From positions 62,001 through 126,000 of the forward strand of contig NZ_PVBM01000016.1 of NCBI RefSeq assembly GCF_002968575.1: DNA of 64,000 nucleotides, in the 5' to 3' direction. The stretch's first letter is position 1, and each line of letters starts with the position of its first letter. A program made the translations under genes and the position numbers. Shown here in pieces: positions 8,910-17,878 of the stretch. Source of the stretch: Neorhizobium huautlense. Lineage in GTDB: Bacteria > Pseudomonadota > Alphaproteobacteria > Rhizobiales > Rhizobiaceae. The notes beneath the pieces are model-generated. The model was not told the DNA's origin and made no database searches. It worked only from the letters and a program-made list of their open reading frames with translations.

Positions 8910-10388
8910 CTACCAGGTAACGGCGATGTACTTTGTCTCGCAAAATTCAAGTATTCCGTGATGGGCGCCTTCTCGTCCAAGCCCACTCTGCTTGACGCCT
9001 CCGAACGGGGCGGCGGGATCGGAGGCCAGGCCGCGGTTGAGACCAATCATACCAGCCTCGAGCCGTTCCGAAACACGCAGGCCGCGGCCAAGATCACGCG
9101 TGAATACGTAGGCAATCAGGCCGTATTCAGTGTCGTTGGCAGCAGCGATAACCTCATCTTCGCTTTCGAAGCTGCTCAAGGCGGCGATCGGCCCGAAGAT
9201 TTCCTCTCTGGCAATCGCCGCATCAGCTGGGACGTCGAGGATCACCGTGGGCGGGAAGTAGAAGCCGCCCTGATCAAGTGCTGCGCCTCCTGTGAGCACC
9301 TTCGCCCCGCGTTCGGTCGCGTCCGTGACAAGGCCACCAATCCGCTCGAGCGCCTTTCTGTTGATGACCGGTCCGCACTGGGTCCCTTTGTCGTAACCCG
9401 GTCCAACTTTCAGCGCCGCCATGCGCTCAGCAAGCTTCTGGGAGAAAGCTTCGGCGATGCCCTTCTGCACGTAAAAGCGATTGGCAGCCGTGCAGGCTTC
9501 CCCACCATTGCGCATCTTAGCGACCATGGCACCCTCAATGGCGGCATCCAGGTCAGCGTCATCGAAAACAATGAATGGTGCGTTGCCGCCAAGCTCCATT
9601 GAGCAAGAGATGATCGTGTCGGCCGCTTCGTGAAGGAGCTTTCGACCAACTTCAGTAGATCCGGTAAATGACAATTTGCGCACGCGCGGATCATGCAACA
9701 TCTTGCTGACGACAGCTCCGGACTGTTCCGTCGTAATGACATTGACTACGCCATCCGGCACTCCAGCCTCGGCATAAAGTGCGGCAAGGGCATAGGCAGT
9801 CAACGGCGTCTCCGTCGCCGGCTTCAGCACGCAAGTGCATCCGGCAGCAAGGGCCGGGGCGATTTTACGTGTCGCCATAGCCGCGGGAAAGTTCCAGGGT
9901 GTCACCAGGACCGCTACGCCAATCGGTTGATGTTGAACGACGATCTTGTTCGCCCCGGACGGGGCAGTCGAGATCTCGCCATTGAGGCGAACGGCTTCTT
10001 CGGAGAACCAGCGAAAGAACTCGGCGGCGTAGGTGACCTCGCCATAGGCGTCACTCAAGGCCTTCCCGTTTTCGAGGCTGATCAACTCCGCCAGCATGTC
10101 CTTTCGCTCGACCATCAGTTCAAAGCAGCGGCGCAGAATCTCCGATCTCTTCCGCGGGGGGGTCGCCGCCCAGCCCGGTCCCGCATCGTAAGCCGCCTTG
10201 ACGGCGTCCAGGGCATCTTCGACCGTAGCATCGGCAACGTCCGAAATGGCGAGACCTGTAGACGGGTCAAGAACTTCGATTCGCTTACTCGATGTTCCAC
10301 GGCGCCACTTTCCGGCAATGAAGAGGTCAGTAGGTACGCTTTTGAGGTCAAAGCCAATTCGGGAGGTGATTGTCTGTGTCATCGTCAA
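8910..10388 (-). CDS. NAD(P)-dependent aldehyde dehydrogenase (succinate-semialdehyde dehydrogenase-like)
   Basis: This is a full-length aldehyde dehydrogenase of 492 residues. The cofactor motif is FTGSTEVG, the general base Glu lies in MELGGNAPFIVFDDAD, and the catalytic Cys in NGGEACTAANRF. The overall pattern (GMIGLNRGLASDPAAPFGG near the C-terminus) is that of GabD-like succinate-semialdehyde dehydrogenases. Its start overlaps the stop of the iron-type alcohol dehydrogenase gene by 4 nt. The pair could oxidise a hydroxy acid to its semialdehyde and then to a diacid, for example 4-hydroxybutyrate to succinate. The pairing is suggestive but not proof. Confidence 0.88.
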   Translation of the reverse strand: MTMTQTITSRIGFDLKSVPTDLFIAGKWRRGTSSKRIEVLDPSTGLAISDVADATVEDALDAVKAAYDAGPGWAATPPRKRSEILRRCFELMVERKDMLAELISLENGKALSDAYGEVTYAAEFFRWFSEEAVRLNGEISTAPSGANKIVVQHQPIGVAVLVTPWNFPAAMATRKIAPALAAGCTCVLKPATETPLTAYALAALYAEAGVPDGVVNVITTEQSGAVVSKMLHDPRVRKLSFTGSTEVGRKLLHEAADTIISCSMELGGNAPFIVFDDADLDAAIEGAMVAKMRNGGEACTAANRFYVQKGIAEAFSQKLAERMAALKVGPGYDKGTQCGPVINRKALERIGGLVTDATERGAKVLTGGAALDQGGFYFPPTVILDVPADAAIAREEIFGPIAALSSFESEDEVIAAANDTEYGLIAYVFTRDLGRGLRVSERLEAGMIGLNRGLASDPAAPFGGVKQSGLGREGAHHGILEFCETKYIAVTW

Positions 10389-11653
10389 TTTTCTTTCCGT
10401 GCTCTTGCGTCGTTCCTCAGTCCATTTCGATCACCGCTGAAAGCGGCGTTGACCAGACTGGTCATGGTTGCCAGATCGAGAGGACGCGGGTTATTCTTGA
10501 TCAGTCGGGCACTGCCCATCGCCTGTTCGGCTACTTGCGGCAGCTGGGTCTCCACGATCCCTAGATCACGAATTGACTTCGGGATTCCAATCGACGCAAA
10601 GAGTGCGGCAACCGCATCTATCGTCTCGCTGGCAGCGTCGAACGAGGATCGACCCAAGAGATCAAGGCCCATGGCAGTGCCAATCTCAACCAGTTCCGGC
10701 TCGCAGAAATTGCGATTGAGCTCCATCACGTAGGGCATCATGACGGCAACACCCGCTCCGTGGGCCGTATGCGTCATGGCTCCAATCGGATACTGCACGG
10801 CGTGAGCCGCCGCTGTCCCGGCTGTCCCAAAAGCAAGCCCTGCTGTCGTCGCGCCGAGCATCAACCGCTCGCGTGCATTTTGATCGTCACCGTGATCATA
10901 AGCACGTTTAATGCTGGAAGAGATGTGAGATATGGCCATCAGAGCATAGGCGTCGCTCAGAGCGTTTTTGCCCAGGAAAACATGATCATGCACGATAGTA
11001 GCGGTCGGCTCGCGACGCATCGTCGTGTAAGCCTCGATTGCATGCGTGAGCGCGTCGGCTCCGGAGACTGCGGTAAGGCCCGGTGGGCAGGAATAGGTCA
11101 GCTCAGGGTCGCAGATCGCAGTATGACAAATCAGTTCCGGGCTTGCGATGCCGACTTTGACAGCTCTGTCGGGATCCGTGATGACCGCCACCGGCGTTAC
11201 CTCGGAACCAGTACCAGAGGTGGTTGGAAGCAGGATCAGCGGCAAAACGGGACCCGGCACCTTGAACTCGCCATAATAGTCGCTGGCCTTACCGCTGTGC
11301 GTCAGGAGCAGTGCACACACCTTGGCCGCATCCAGGCAACTGCCACCGCCGATTCCAATGACCAGATCTGCGCCAAACCCGCGGCCGGTTTCTACTGCCT
11401 GCGCAATGCATTCAAGCGGGAGTTCAGCAATGGTGCCGTCAAAAACGCGGACTTCCACACCTGACGACATCAGACCGTCGACGATGATGCGAAAGTCTGC
11501 TTCGTCGCTCAAGCGGGCGTCGGTGACGACAAGCGCACGACGACCGAGCTTTGCAGCGTGGCCTGGTAGCGCGGCGCGTTGGCCGGCCCCGAAAACAAGA
11601 TTGCGCGGAGTGCGCAGGGCTCCAAAAAGGGTCAACAAAACCTCCCGTTTCAT
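10385..11653 (-). CDS. Iron-containing alcohol dehydrogenase
   Basis: This is a 422-residue group III (Fe-dependent) alcohol dehydrogenase. The nucleotide-binding GGGSCLDAAKV is followed by PTTSGTGSEVTPVAVI, and the metal ligands fall in DALTHAIEAY and in THTAHGAGVAVMMPY. The closest functional classes are 4-hydroxybutyrate and lactaldehyde-type dehydrogenases. It overlaps the malate/lactate-type dehydrogenase gene upstream by 4 nt and the aldehyde dehydrogenase downstream by 4 nt. The three enzymes are therefore almost certainly co-translated and handle successive redox steps. Confidence 0.88.
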   Translation of the reverse strand: MKREVLLTLFGALRTPRNLVFGAGQRAALPGHAAKLGRRALVVTDARLSDEADFRIIVDGLMSSGVEVRVFDGTIAELPLECIAQAVETGRGFGADLVIGIGGGSCLDAAKVCALLLTHSGKASDYYGEFKVPGPVLPLILLPTTSGTGSEVTPVAVITDPDRAVKVGIASPELICHTAICDPELTYSCPPGLTAVSGADALTHAIEAYTTMRREPTATIVHDHVFLGKNALSDAYALMAISHISSSIKRAYDHGDDQNARERLMLGATTAGLAFGTAGTAAAHAVQYPIGAMTHTAHGAGVAVMMPYVMELNRNFCEPELVEIGTAMGLDLLGRSSFDAASETIDAVAALFASIGIPKSIRDLGIVETQLPQVAEQAMGSARLIKNNPRPLDLATMTSLVNAAFSGDRNGLRNDARARKEN

Positions 11654-12654
11654 TCAGCGGCATCACGGCCGGCTAGAATTTGAATTTGCTGCCAGACCTC
11701 ATCTGCAATCGGCACGCCCTCCTTCAGGCGCCGGTCGCGGCAAGCCCGGCCCCGCTCTCCAGGTATGACGACCGCCGGAAAACCATCTGCCGGCTCCATC
11801 GAGCGGAGTGCCTCCAGATAGGCTTGAAGGTCTCGCTGCGGACCATCAATGACAATGAAGAGGTCGCCCTTGTTGCAGACGGTCGTATCATCAAGTGTTC
11901 CGGTGACGTCTCGTCCGATCGCAGCGCCCGCAAGGCTTGTTACAAGAAGCTCGAAAGCAAGTCCCAGCGCATAGCCCTTTGCTTGCCCGAACGGGGCTAT
12001 TGCCCCCTTCTTCGCAGCGGCTGCGTCTGTGGTGGGATTTCCGTTCTCGTCCAACGCCCAATGGGCGGGAATTGGCTGGTTCCGGTTGGCGTGGTCGTGA
12101 ATCTCGCCCATTGATACGACGCTGGTAGCGGTATCCATCATGAATGGCGCGCCACCCGTCGGCACGCCAATTGCGATCGGATTGGTCCCGATCATGGCCT
12201 TGCGCGCGCCCCAGGGATGAACAAGCGCCTCGCTCGTAGACAGCGCGATGATGGATAGGCCGCTTTCTGCAACACGCTCTGCGTACCAGCCAAGCATCCC
12301 GATGTGATTGGAATTGCGGATGGCAGCAACGGCAATGCCGGTGACCTGTGCGCGCTCTATCAACGCATTGATCGCCCGGTTCGCAATAACAGGCCCCAGG
12401 CCCCGCTGACCGTCAACGGCGAGGAATGCCTCCTTGCGCCAGCTGTGCTCGCCCCGGGCTTGCGGGTCCGTAACGCCATTCTGAATCCGGTGAATGATTC
12501 GATTGAGCCGCAGCAGCCCGTGGGAGGGCACCCCCCTCAAGTCGGCTTCCAACAAGAGATCAAGCTGTTCTGACGCATGGCTTTCGGGCACGCCGGCCTT
12601 TTTGAGGGCTCGCCAAGCGGCGTCGCGAAGTTTATCCACCGAAACTGTAATCAT
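11650..12654 (-). CDS. Malate/L-lactate/ureidoglycolate-type dehydrogenase (Ldh2 family)
   Basis: This 334-residue protein belongs to the NAD(P)-dependent malate/L-lactate dehydrogenase family, which is unrelated to classical LDH. Characteristic segments are SHGLLRLNRI near the N-terminus, NSNHIGMLGWYAERVAESG, and GTNPIAIGVPTGGAPFMMDT. Family members reduce or oxidise 2-oxo/2-hydroxy acids, ureidoglycolate or cyclic imino acids. It is the first gene of the dehydrogenase trio, transcribed away from the divergent GntR regulator. No strong Shine-Dalgarno is visible before its ATG, although the start matches the family N-terminus. Confidence 0.87.
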   Translation of the reverse strand: MITVSVDKLRDAAWRALKKAGVPESHASEQLDLLLEADLRGVPSHGLLRLNRIIHRIQNGVTDPQARGEHSWRKEAFLAVDGQRGLGPVIANRAINALIERAQVTGIAVAAIRNSNHIGMLGWYAERVAESGLSIIALSTSEALVHPWGARKAMIGTNPIAIGVPTGGAPFMMDTATSVVSMGEIHDHANRNQPIPAHWALDENGNPTTDAAAAKKGAIAPFGQAKGYALGLAFELLVTSLAGAAIGRDVTGTLDDTTVCNKGDLFIVIDGPQRDLQAYLEALRSMEPADGFPAVVIPGERGRACRDRRLKEGVPIADEVWQQIQILAGRDAAE

Positions 12655-12661
12655 GGATCAA

Positions 12662-12673
12662 ATCCGATCGGAT
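12662..12673. promoter_or_regulatory. Palindrome between divergent dehydrogenase and GntR genes
   Basis: The 82-nt gap between the two divergent genes holds ATCCGATCGGAT, a perfect 12-bp palindrome. It lies 8 nt upstream of the Ldh2-family start and about 64 nt upstream of the GntR start. A position overlapping the leader of the catabolic operon fits an operator for the neighbouring GntR/FCD repressor. It does not match the classic FadR-type site, so this is a positional inference. Confidence 0.4.
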
Positions 12674-12736
12674 ATCTGATTGCATTTTTCGCACTATGTT
12701 GCTAAGAATTGCCTGCGTCAAGAAGGATTTTTGAGA

Positions 12737-13441
12737 ATGACAAATCGAACAGGCGAGTTGAAGCACAGCGACACAGGACTGCTACGCCGCCCGACACGGC
12801 TCGGCGACGAGGTCTACGGCGCCATCTACTCGCAGCTTATGTCACTGAAGATTCCGCCTGGTGGTCGCATTGCCGTTGACAATCTGGTGCGTGAACTCGG
12901 AGTTTCGCAAACCCCCATTCGGGAAGCTCTTTCACGACTCGAAGCTCAGGGACTGGTGGTGAAAACCCATCTGATTGGGTATAGCGCAGCGCCCCAGATG
13001 GATCTCTCGGGCCTCGAGCAACTTTACGATCTGCGTATGCTGGTGGAGCCTTTTGCCGCAGCTCAGGCGGCAAAGCTGATGCCTGAGGAAGCCATCGCTT
13101 CACTTGAAACAATTGATTCGGACATGCGTCAGGTCCGTGATGAGGACGCTCGATCAGCCTATAGTCGCTTCGCGCAAAGCGACGGTGCATTCCATGACCT
13201 GATCGCCCTCGGAAGCGGAAATGGGCTCATCCATGACACCCTCGCGCGTCTTCACACCCATGTGCATCTTTTCCGTCTTTATTTCCATACTCGGGCAACT
13301 TCCGATGCAAATAGGGAACATGCGCGGATATTGGTCGCGATAAAAAATAGGAATCCCAAGGCGGCCGAGACGGCAATGCGCGATCATATCGAGCGCTCAC
13401 GCAAGCGTTTCATGCGCTTCTTTACGGATATTCAGGGCTGA
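12737..13441 (+). CDS. GntR-family regulator (FadR subfamily, FCD domain)
   Basis: The product of 234 residues has an N-terminal winged helix (LVRELGVSQTPIREALSRLE) and a C-terminal all-helical FCD effector domain with conserved Asp and His positions (DLRMLVEP; FHDLIALGSGN). I start it at the ATG at 12737, preceded by AAGGA at a good distance; the frame opens earlier at 12680. It is divergent from the dehydrogenase operon and is probably its local repressor, released by a pathway carboxylic acid. It converges on the next aldehyde dehydrogenase gene. Confidence 0.88.
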   Translation: MTNRTGELKHSDTGLLRRPTRLGDEVYGAIYSQLMSLKIPPGGRIAVDNLVRELGVSQTPIREALSRLEAQGLVVKTHLIGYSAAPQMDLSGLEQLYDLRMLVEPFAAAQAAKLMPEEAIASLETIDSDMRQVRDEDARSAYSRFAQSDGAFHDLIALGSGNGLIHDTLARLHTHVHLFRLYFHTRATSDANREHARILVAIKNRNPKAAETAMRDHIERSRKRFMRFFTDIQG

Positions 13442-13480
13442 GTTTGCCACCTATTGGAGGTCCCAGATAAAGTTCCCGAC

Positions 13481-13514
13481 GATTGTTACGCAGCCTTTGA
13501 TCTGCGTAACAATC
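13481..13514. terminator. Bidirectional hairpin between convergent genes
   Basis: GATTGTTACGCAG and its exact reverse complement CTGCGTAACAATC are separated by 8 nt, giving a 13-bp perfect stem. It lies between the stops of the GntR gene (plus strand) and the aldehyde dehydrogenase gene (minus strand), the expected place for a shared terminator. There is no long T-run on either side. Confidence 0.65.
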
Positions 13515-13572
13515 ATTCAGAAATCCATGTTAGGTGACGAGCGTTTCAACAAGCTTTGTACCCTTGGAGGCA

Positions 13573-15060
13573 TTAGAACGGGTAATGCCGTTCTTCCGTT
13601 TGTACTGTCATCCAACGCAAATCGGTGAACTCGGCAATGCCGGCGCGCCCGCCGAAGCGTCCCATGCCGGACGACTTTACACCGCCGAGCGGCATTTGCG
13701 CTTCGTCATGAACGGTCGGTCCGTTAATATGGCAGATGCCGCTTTCGATTCGCGAAGCAACCTGCCAGGCCCGCGCTACATCAGCACCGAAAACCGCAGC
13801 CGAGAGGCCGTATTCAGAGTCGTTGGCAATGGCAATCGCCTCTTCCACACCTTTTACCCGAAGGATCGGTTTTACTGGCCCAAAGCTTTCCTCCCGGAAG
13901 ATACGCATTTCCGGTGTAACATGGTCGATGAGGGTTGCAGGCATCAGGGTCGAGTTGCTCTTTCCACCAACAACCACCTTAGCTCCATGGGCGACTGCAT
14001 CGTCGATCAACTCGTTGCAGCGCTCCACCGTCGAATAATTGACCACCGAACCTAGGACGACTGGCCCTTGACGGGGGTCACCTGCAGGCAATGTCTTCGT
14101 CTTCTCGACAAGTTTTGCAACAAAGTCATCGGCGATCTTCTCGTCGACAATCATCCGCTCCGTCGACATGCAGATCTGGCCAGAGTTCATGAATGCGCCG
14201 AAAGCTGCCGCCTGCACCGCTGCGTCGACGTCGGCATCGTCGAGGATAACCAAGGGCGCCTTACCGCCAAGTTCCAGCACGACTGGCTTGAGATATTTGG
14301 CGCAGGTCAGGGCTACCGCGTGACCCACCTTCGTCGAACCGGTGAAACTCACCCTACGAACAGCCGCATCAGCGACCATCGCCTCAAAGATCCGGCTAGC
14401 GTCGTCCGGTGCATTCGTTATGTAATTGACGACGCCTGGAGGCAGTCCACCTTCGGCCATCGCCTCGATGACCAGACCGTGAGTGCGGGGGCATTGCTCC
14501 GAACCCTTGAGAATAACGGTGTTGCCACAAGCAAGCGGTGCCGCGATCGCCCGGACCGCGAGGATGACTGGTGCGTTCCAAGGCGCAATGCCCACAGTCA
14601 CACCTGCAGGAACCCGCACTGCCATCGCCAGCGAACCGGGCACGTCCGAGGGAATGACTTCGCCACCGATCTGCGTGGTCATGGCGGCAGCTTCTTCCAA
14701 CATATCAGCTGCTAGATGCACGTTGAAATCGGCCCAGACTTGGGTCGCGCCGATCTCGGCCTTCATGGCGTCGGCAAAATCGGCATGCCGAGCGCGGATC
14801 CCCGCCGAAGCTTTCATCAGCATGTTGCGGCGCGCGTGAGGTCCGAGCTTAGCCCATGACGCAAAAGCCTTCTGCGCGGCCCTGACTGCCGCAGTTGCAT
14901 CCGCCTCGGTGGCCGCGGGGGCGGTGCTCACAATCTCGCCGCTAATGGGATTAGCGCGCTCGAAAACTGCTCCATCTGATGCACTGCGAAACTGGTTGTC
15001 GATAAAAAGCCCAGTTTCGAGAACCTTTTCGCGGCCGCGGTGTGCATGTATACTGCTCAT
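13573..15060 (-). CDS. Aromatic aldehyde dehydrogenase (vanillin/salicylaldehyde dehydrogenase-like)
   Basis: This 495-residue NAD-dependent aldehyde dehydrogenase has FTGSTKVG for cofactor binding, the Glu in LELGGKAPLVILDDADVDAA and the nucleophilic Cys in NSGQICMSTER. The C-terminal INGPTVHDEAQMPLGG and GRFGGRAGIAEF are typical of vanillin, benzaldehyde and salicylaldehyde dehydrogenases. The start at 15060 has GGGAG about 10 nt upstream; the frame extends to 15150. It is the last gene of the aromatic island on this strand and is separated from the tautomerase-like gene by 434 nt with operator-like repeats. I infer oxidation of an aromatic aldehyde such as vanillin to the acid. Confidence 0.87.
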   Translation of the reverse strand: MSSIHAHRGREKVLETGLFIDNQFRSASDGAVFERANPISGEIVSTAPAATEADATAAVRAAQKAFASWAKLGPHARRNMLMKASAGIRARHADFADAMKAEIGATQVWADFNVHLAADMLEEAAAMTTQIGGEVIPSDVPGSLAMAVRVPAGVTVGIAPWNAPVILAVRAIAAPLACGNTVILKGSEQCPRTHGLVIEAMAEGGLPPGVVNYITNAPDDASRIFEAMVADAAVRRVSFTGSTKVGHAVALTCAKYLKPVVLELGGKAPLVILDDADVDAAVQAAAFGAFMNSGQICMSTERMIVDEKIADDFVAKLVEKTKTLPAGDPRQGPVVLGSVVNYSTVERCNELIDDAVAHGAKVVVGGKSNSTLMPATLIDHVTPEMRIFREESFGPVKPILRVKGVEEAIAIANDSEYGLSAAVFGADVARAWQVASRIESGICHINGPTVHDEAQMPLGGVKSSGMGRFGGRAGIAEFTDLRWMTVQTEERHYPF

Positions 15061-15494
15061 CTTGTACTTCTCCCTGAGTATTGAGGCTGCCACTTCCTGC
15101 TCGCATTGCTTGTCAGGACCGGGCACATGAAAAGAATTCAACGCCGGCAAGATTCACGCCATGGCCGACCTCTGGCGCTCTGCGCACCATTACTGCTTAG
15201 ATGCCGCGCCACCCTCCCCAGTAACTCCGGCACCCATTTTAGTTCGGATAACTGACCATATTGGATTCTTGCTGTCAACGCACTCCCGCTGATTTGCCGC
15301 ACATTGCGCGCCCATCAGGCATTCCGGCCAAAATATACAGGAATAATAAGTCGCGTTTCTTGACCATATTTGCGCATGGCTTGCCCATTGTGCGCAGCAC
15401 CAGACGAGTATGGTCTTGCGCTACAGCCTCACCCCCGGCCTTTCACAACACGACGGCCTGTTGCCAAACGGCGAAGCAATCTCACGGTGCACGG
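15061..15494. other. Non-coding leader region of the aldehyde dehydrogenase gene
   Basis: No convincing gene is present in this 434-nt gap; the short frames across it are weak. It holds one good operator-like site (15240-15258) and a partial one near 15349-15367 that ends in the shared string TTGACCATATT. I therefore read it as the promoter region of the downstream aldehyde dehydrogenase gene. Confidence 0.5.
15240..15258 (-). promoter_or_regulatory. Operator-like site upstream of aldehyde dehydrogenase
   Basis: TAGTTCGGATAACTGACCA is very close to the site at 27100-27118 (TAGTACGGTATCCTGACCA), and both are followed by ATATT. It lies 180 nt upstream of the aromatic aldehyde dehydrogenase start. 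The match to the perfect palindrome at 24364-24382 is weaker on its right half. It probably binds the MarR-type regulator encoded at 27222. Confidence 0.45.
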
Positions 15495-15827
15495 TTACTT
15501 TGCAGCAATGTATGTGGCTGGGTCGAGTTGCGATATCCGCACCGCAACTCCCTTGGTCGCAGCAGCCGCGAGCAACTGCTGAATTTCGCCCGCGAGCTCC
15601 ACCAGTTTTTGACGTGTCCTATCTGCTTTTGGCAAGATAGATAGCTCGACGTTCACTGCAGGTTGATTGGCCGTCCCGAAAACTCGGATTACGGCAAGCT
15701 GGCAGGCGTCAATGTTGACGTTCAGCCTTTCGCACAACAACATGCTCAACGGTCCCAAGCTAGCCTCGATGTCGCGATGAGCTCGCTCTGTCAATGAGCG
15801 ATCGACATGTATCTTCATATTCGGCAT
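15495..15827 (-). CDS. Tautomerase-superfamily-like protein (CHMI/4-OT type)
   Basis: The predicted protein has 110 residues and begins MPNMKIHVDRSL, which places a proline directly after the initiator Met, as in catalytic Pro-1 tautomerases. Two beta-alpha-beta-like halves are visible (residues 1-60 and 60-110), which resembles 5-carboxymethyl-2-hydroxymuconate isomerase rather than the half-length 4-oxalocrotonate tautomerase. It starts 11 nt after the hydroxyquinol dioxygenase stop and is clearly in the same operon. It could isomerise maleylacetate or an enol intermediate of the pathway; no such step is strictly required, so its role is open. Confidence 0.6.
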   Translation of the reverse strand: MPNMKIHVDRSLTERAHRDIEASLGPLSMLLCERLNVNIDACQLAVIRVFGTANQPAVNVELSILPKADRTRQKLVELAGEIQQLLAAAATKGVAVRISQLDPATYIAAK

Positions 15828-15837
15828 GACGATGATC

Positions 15838-16677
15838 TCACATCGGGCTGAGGACAAAGTCGAACCGCGAACGCCATTCTGCTTCTTCGCCTGAAAGACG
15901 CTCAAATGGTGCAACCAGCGTGGCTTTGACGCCAAAGACTGCGTCAGATGATAGATAGCGGTCGTCGCCGACGAAGGTATGAGTCACAACCTTCTGGAAG
16001 CCGTTTGCGCTTACTATGTAGTGCATATGCGCCGGCCGGAAGGGATGTCGTCCGAGATGCTTCAGCATTTGTCCGACTGGACCGTCGTCGGGTATGGGAT
16101 ACGATACTGGCTTGATCCCGATAAAGCTGTAGCCCCCATCGGCACCCGTCACAAATGACCCGCGATTGTTCCACTTCGGCTGAATATCGGGTTGTTGCAC
16201 ATCGTAAAATCCTTCGGCATTGTCAGACCAGACATCGATGATTGCGCCCTCGATCGCCTGCCCTTCCAAGTCGACCACCGTGCCTTCAAAGACACAGCTT
16301 TCGCCCTTCCCATCAAGGGTGATGCGATCGCCCATGGCACGACGGGGAGCCCCAGGAACGTAGAACGGTCCCAGCACCGTATTCTCTGTAGCACCCATCT
16401 GCCTGCGATTGTTGATCGCATCGACAAGCATGGAGACGCCAAGCGTGTCGGACAAAAGAATGAACTCCTGTCTTTCCGGCGTACAAAGCCTACCGGTATC
16501 CGTCAGGAACCGAACAGCAGTTTCCCATTCCTGTTGGCTAATGCGCGTTTCCTTGATGAAGGCATGAATGTGCTTCACAAGCGAGGCCATCACCTCCCTC
16601 AAGCGAGGATCTGTATCCTCGGCCATTCGACCGTTGACGGCTTCAACAGACGCTTCTTCGGTAAAGTATTTGATCAT
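15838..16677 (-). CDS. Hydroxyquinol 1,2-dioxygenase (intradiol ring-cleavage)
   Basis: The 279-residue product is an intradiol dioxygenase that opens hydroxyquinol (1,2,4-trihydroxybenzene) to maleylacetate using Fe(III). An N-terminal helical linker domain (about residues 1-100) precedes the catalytic domain. Expected iron ligands are visible: Tyr in GFYDVQ, Tyr in VSYPIPDDGPVG, and the two His in RPAHMHY. The VDAINNRR and ENTVLGPFYVPGAPRR segments match the hydroxyquinol rather than the catechol branch. The ATG at 16677 follows GGAGG; the frame runs on to 17121 but that overlaps the upstream reductase gene. Its neighbour is maleylacetate reductase, the next step. Confidence 0.92.
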   Translation of the reverse strand: MIKYFTEEASVEAVNGRMAEDTDPRLREVMASLVKHIHAFIKETRISQQEWETAVRFLTDTGRLCTPERQEFILLSDTLGVSMLVDAINNRRQMGATENTVLGPFYVPGAPRRAMGDRITLDGKGESCVFEGTVVDLEGQAIEGAIIDVWSDNAEGFYDVQQPDIQPKWNNRGSFVTGADGGYSFIGIKPVSYPIPDDGPVGQMLKHLGRHPFRPAHMHYIVSANGFQKVVTHTFVGDDRYLSSDAVFGVKATLVAPFERLSGEEAEWRSRFDFVLSPM

Positions 16678-16778
16678 GGCTTTTCCTCCGCGGATGACAT
16701 TTTTCCCTTGCTCTCCTCTCGCGCCATAACGCCGCGGGGCAGAGCACTTAATCTTGAGGGGCTCATCTTCTTTACGAA

Positions 16779-17846
16779 TCAACACGTCCCAGGCCGTGCG
16801 CCTTCCCATGCCATCTGCAGCATCTCCCGGATCGCCAAGGCTTCCAGGGGCCGTGGGTTCCAATAAGGGTTTTGCAGGGCGATATCCGTCGCTTTGTCCA
16901 GATCTTGGCCTGTCACTCCGAGGTCTTGAAGCTTGCACGGAGCATCGATGCTGCGGGCGAAATCGAAAAGCCCCGCGGCCGCGCGATCCGCCCCCATCAA
17001 GGCTGCGATTGGCTCCAGCAGATGAGGCACAGCCGCCTCCGTATATGCCACAGTGTGGGGAAGAAGGATCGCATGCGTTTCCGCGTGCGGTAGGTCGAAG
17101 CTGCCGCCCAACGTGTGGCACATCTTATGATGAAGTGCCATTCCGACGGTACCCAGGACTACACCACAGAGCCAGGAGCCGTAGAGCGCATCCGAACGCG
17201 CTGCTGGATTCTCGGGATCACTTACAATGGCGGGCAGCGCCCTGTACAGAGCGGCTATGCCTTCGATCGACATCATCGATGAAACCGGATTCCGATCCTG
17301 TGCGTAAAGCCCTTCAACGGCATGCGCGATGGCATTCAGACCACTCGTTACCGTCATGTTGGTAGGCAGGGTGTACGTTAGTTCCGGATCATAAATTACC
17401 GTCTCCGGCAGAACCGATAGATCACGCACCGTCGTCTTGATGCCGCTTTCTGTCTGTCCGAGGATCGGAGTAACTTCGGAGCCCGCATAGGTCGTGGCAA
17501 CGACGATCTGGTCGGTATCATTCCTGTAGGCGATCGCCTTGCCCAGCCCGATCGTTGAGCCTCCACCGAATGAAATGACACTGTCCGCGCCCCTGTCAGA
17601 GAAGACGCGAAGCGCTTCGAGCGTCACCTCGACTGGAGTGTGCATAACGGCACCACTGAACACCCCCACACACAAGGATCCCAACCGTTCGGCAAGTTCC
17701 TTTGCCTCCCTTTCTTGGAACGGGGTAGATAAGACAAGAGCCCGGCGCCGTCCAAGATTGAGTAATTCGTCGCTCAGCTGGGAAATTGTACCCACACCGA
17801 ACACAATGCGAGGAATGGTGCCTTTATAGATGAAGGGTTCGCGCAT
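16779..17846 (-). CDS. Maleylacetate reductase
   Basis: This 355-residue iron-type dehydrogenase-fold enzyme reduces maleylacetate to 3-oxoadipate with NAD(P)H. The diagnostic C-terminal segment MALHHKMCHTLGGSFDLPH, followed by AETHAILLPHTVAY, is that of maleylacetate reductases (TcbF/ClcE/GraC type), and GGGSTIGLGKAIA binds the nucleotide. The start at 17846 has GAGGAGA 8-10 nt upstream. It lies 33 nt after folD and 101 nt before the hydroxyquinol dioxygenase gene, so the two-step lower pathway is contiguous. Confidence 0.93.
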   Translation of the reverse strand: MREPFIYKGTIPRIVFGVGTISQLSDELLNLGRRRALVLSTPFQEREAKELAERLGSLCVGVFSGAVMHTPVEVTLEALRVFSDRGADSVISFGGGSTIGLGKAIAYRNDTDQIVVATTYAGSEVTPILGQTESGIKTTVRDLSVLPETVIYDPELTYTLPTNMTVTSGLNAIAHAVEGLYAQDRNPVSSMMSIEGIAALYRALPAIVSDPENPAARSDALYGSWLCGVVLGTVGMALHHKMCHTLGGSFDLPHAETHAILLPHTVAYTEAAVPHLLEPIAALMGADRAAAGLFDFARSIDAPCKLQDLGVTGQDLDKATDIALQNPYWNPRPLEALAIREMLQMAWEGARPGTC

Positions 17847-17878
17847 GATATTCTTCTCCTCGAATGCGAATCTTCCAA

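Noticed and set aside
16678-17121. N-terminal extension of the hydroxyquinol dioxygenase frame
   Set aside because: It overlaps the maleylacetate reductase gene, and the family N-terminus with GGAGG upstream starts at 16677.
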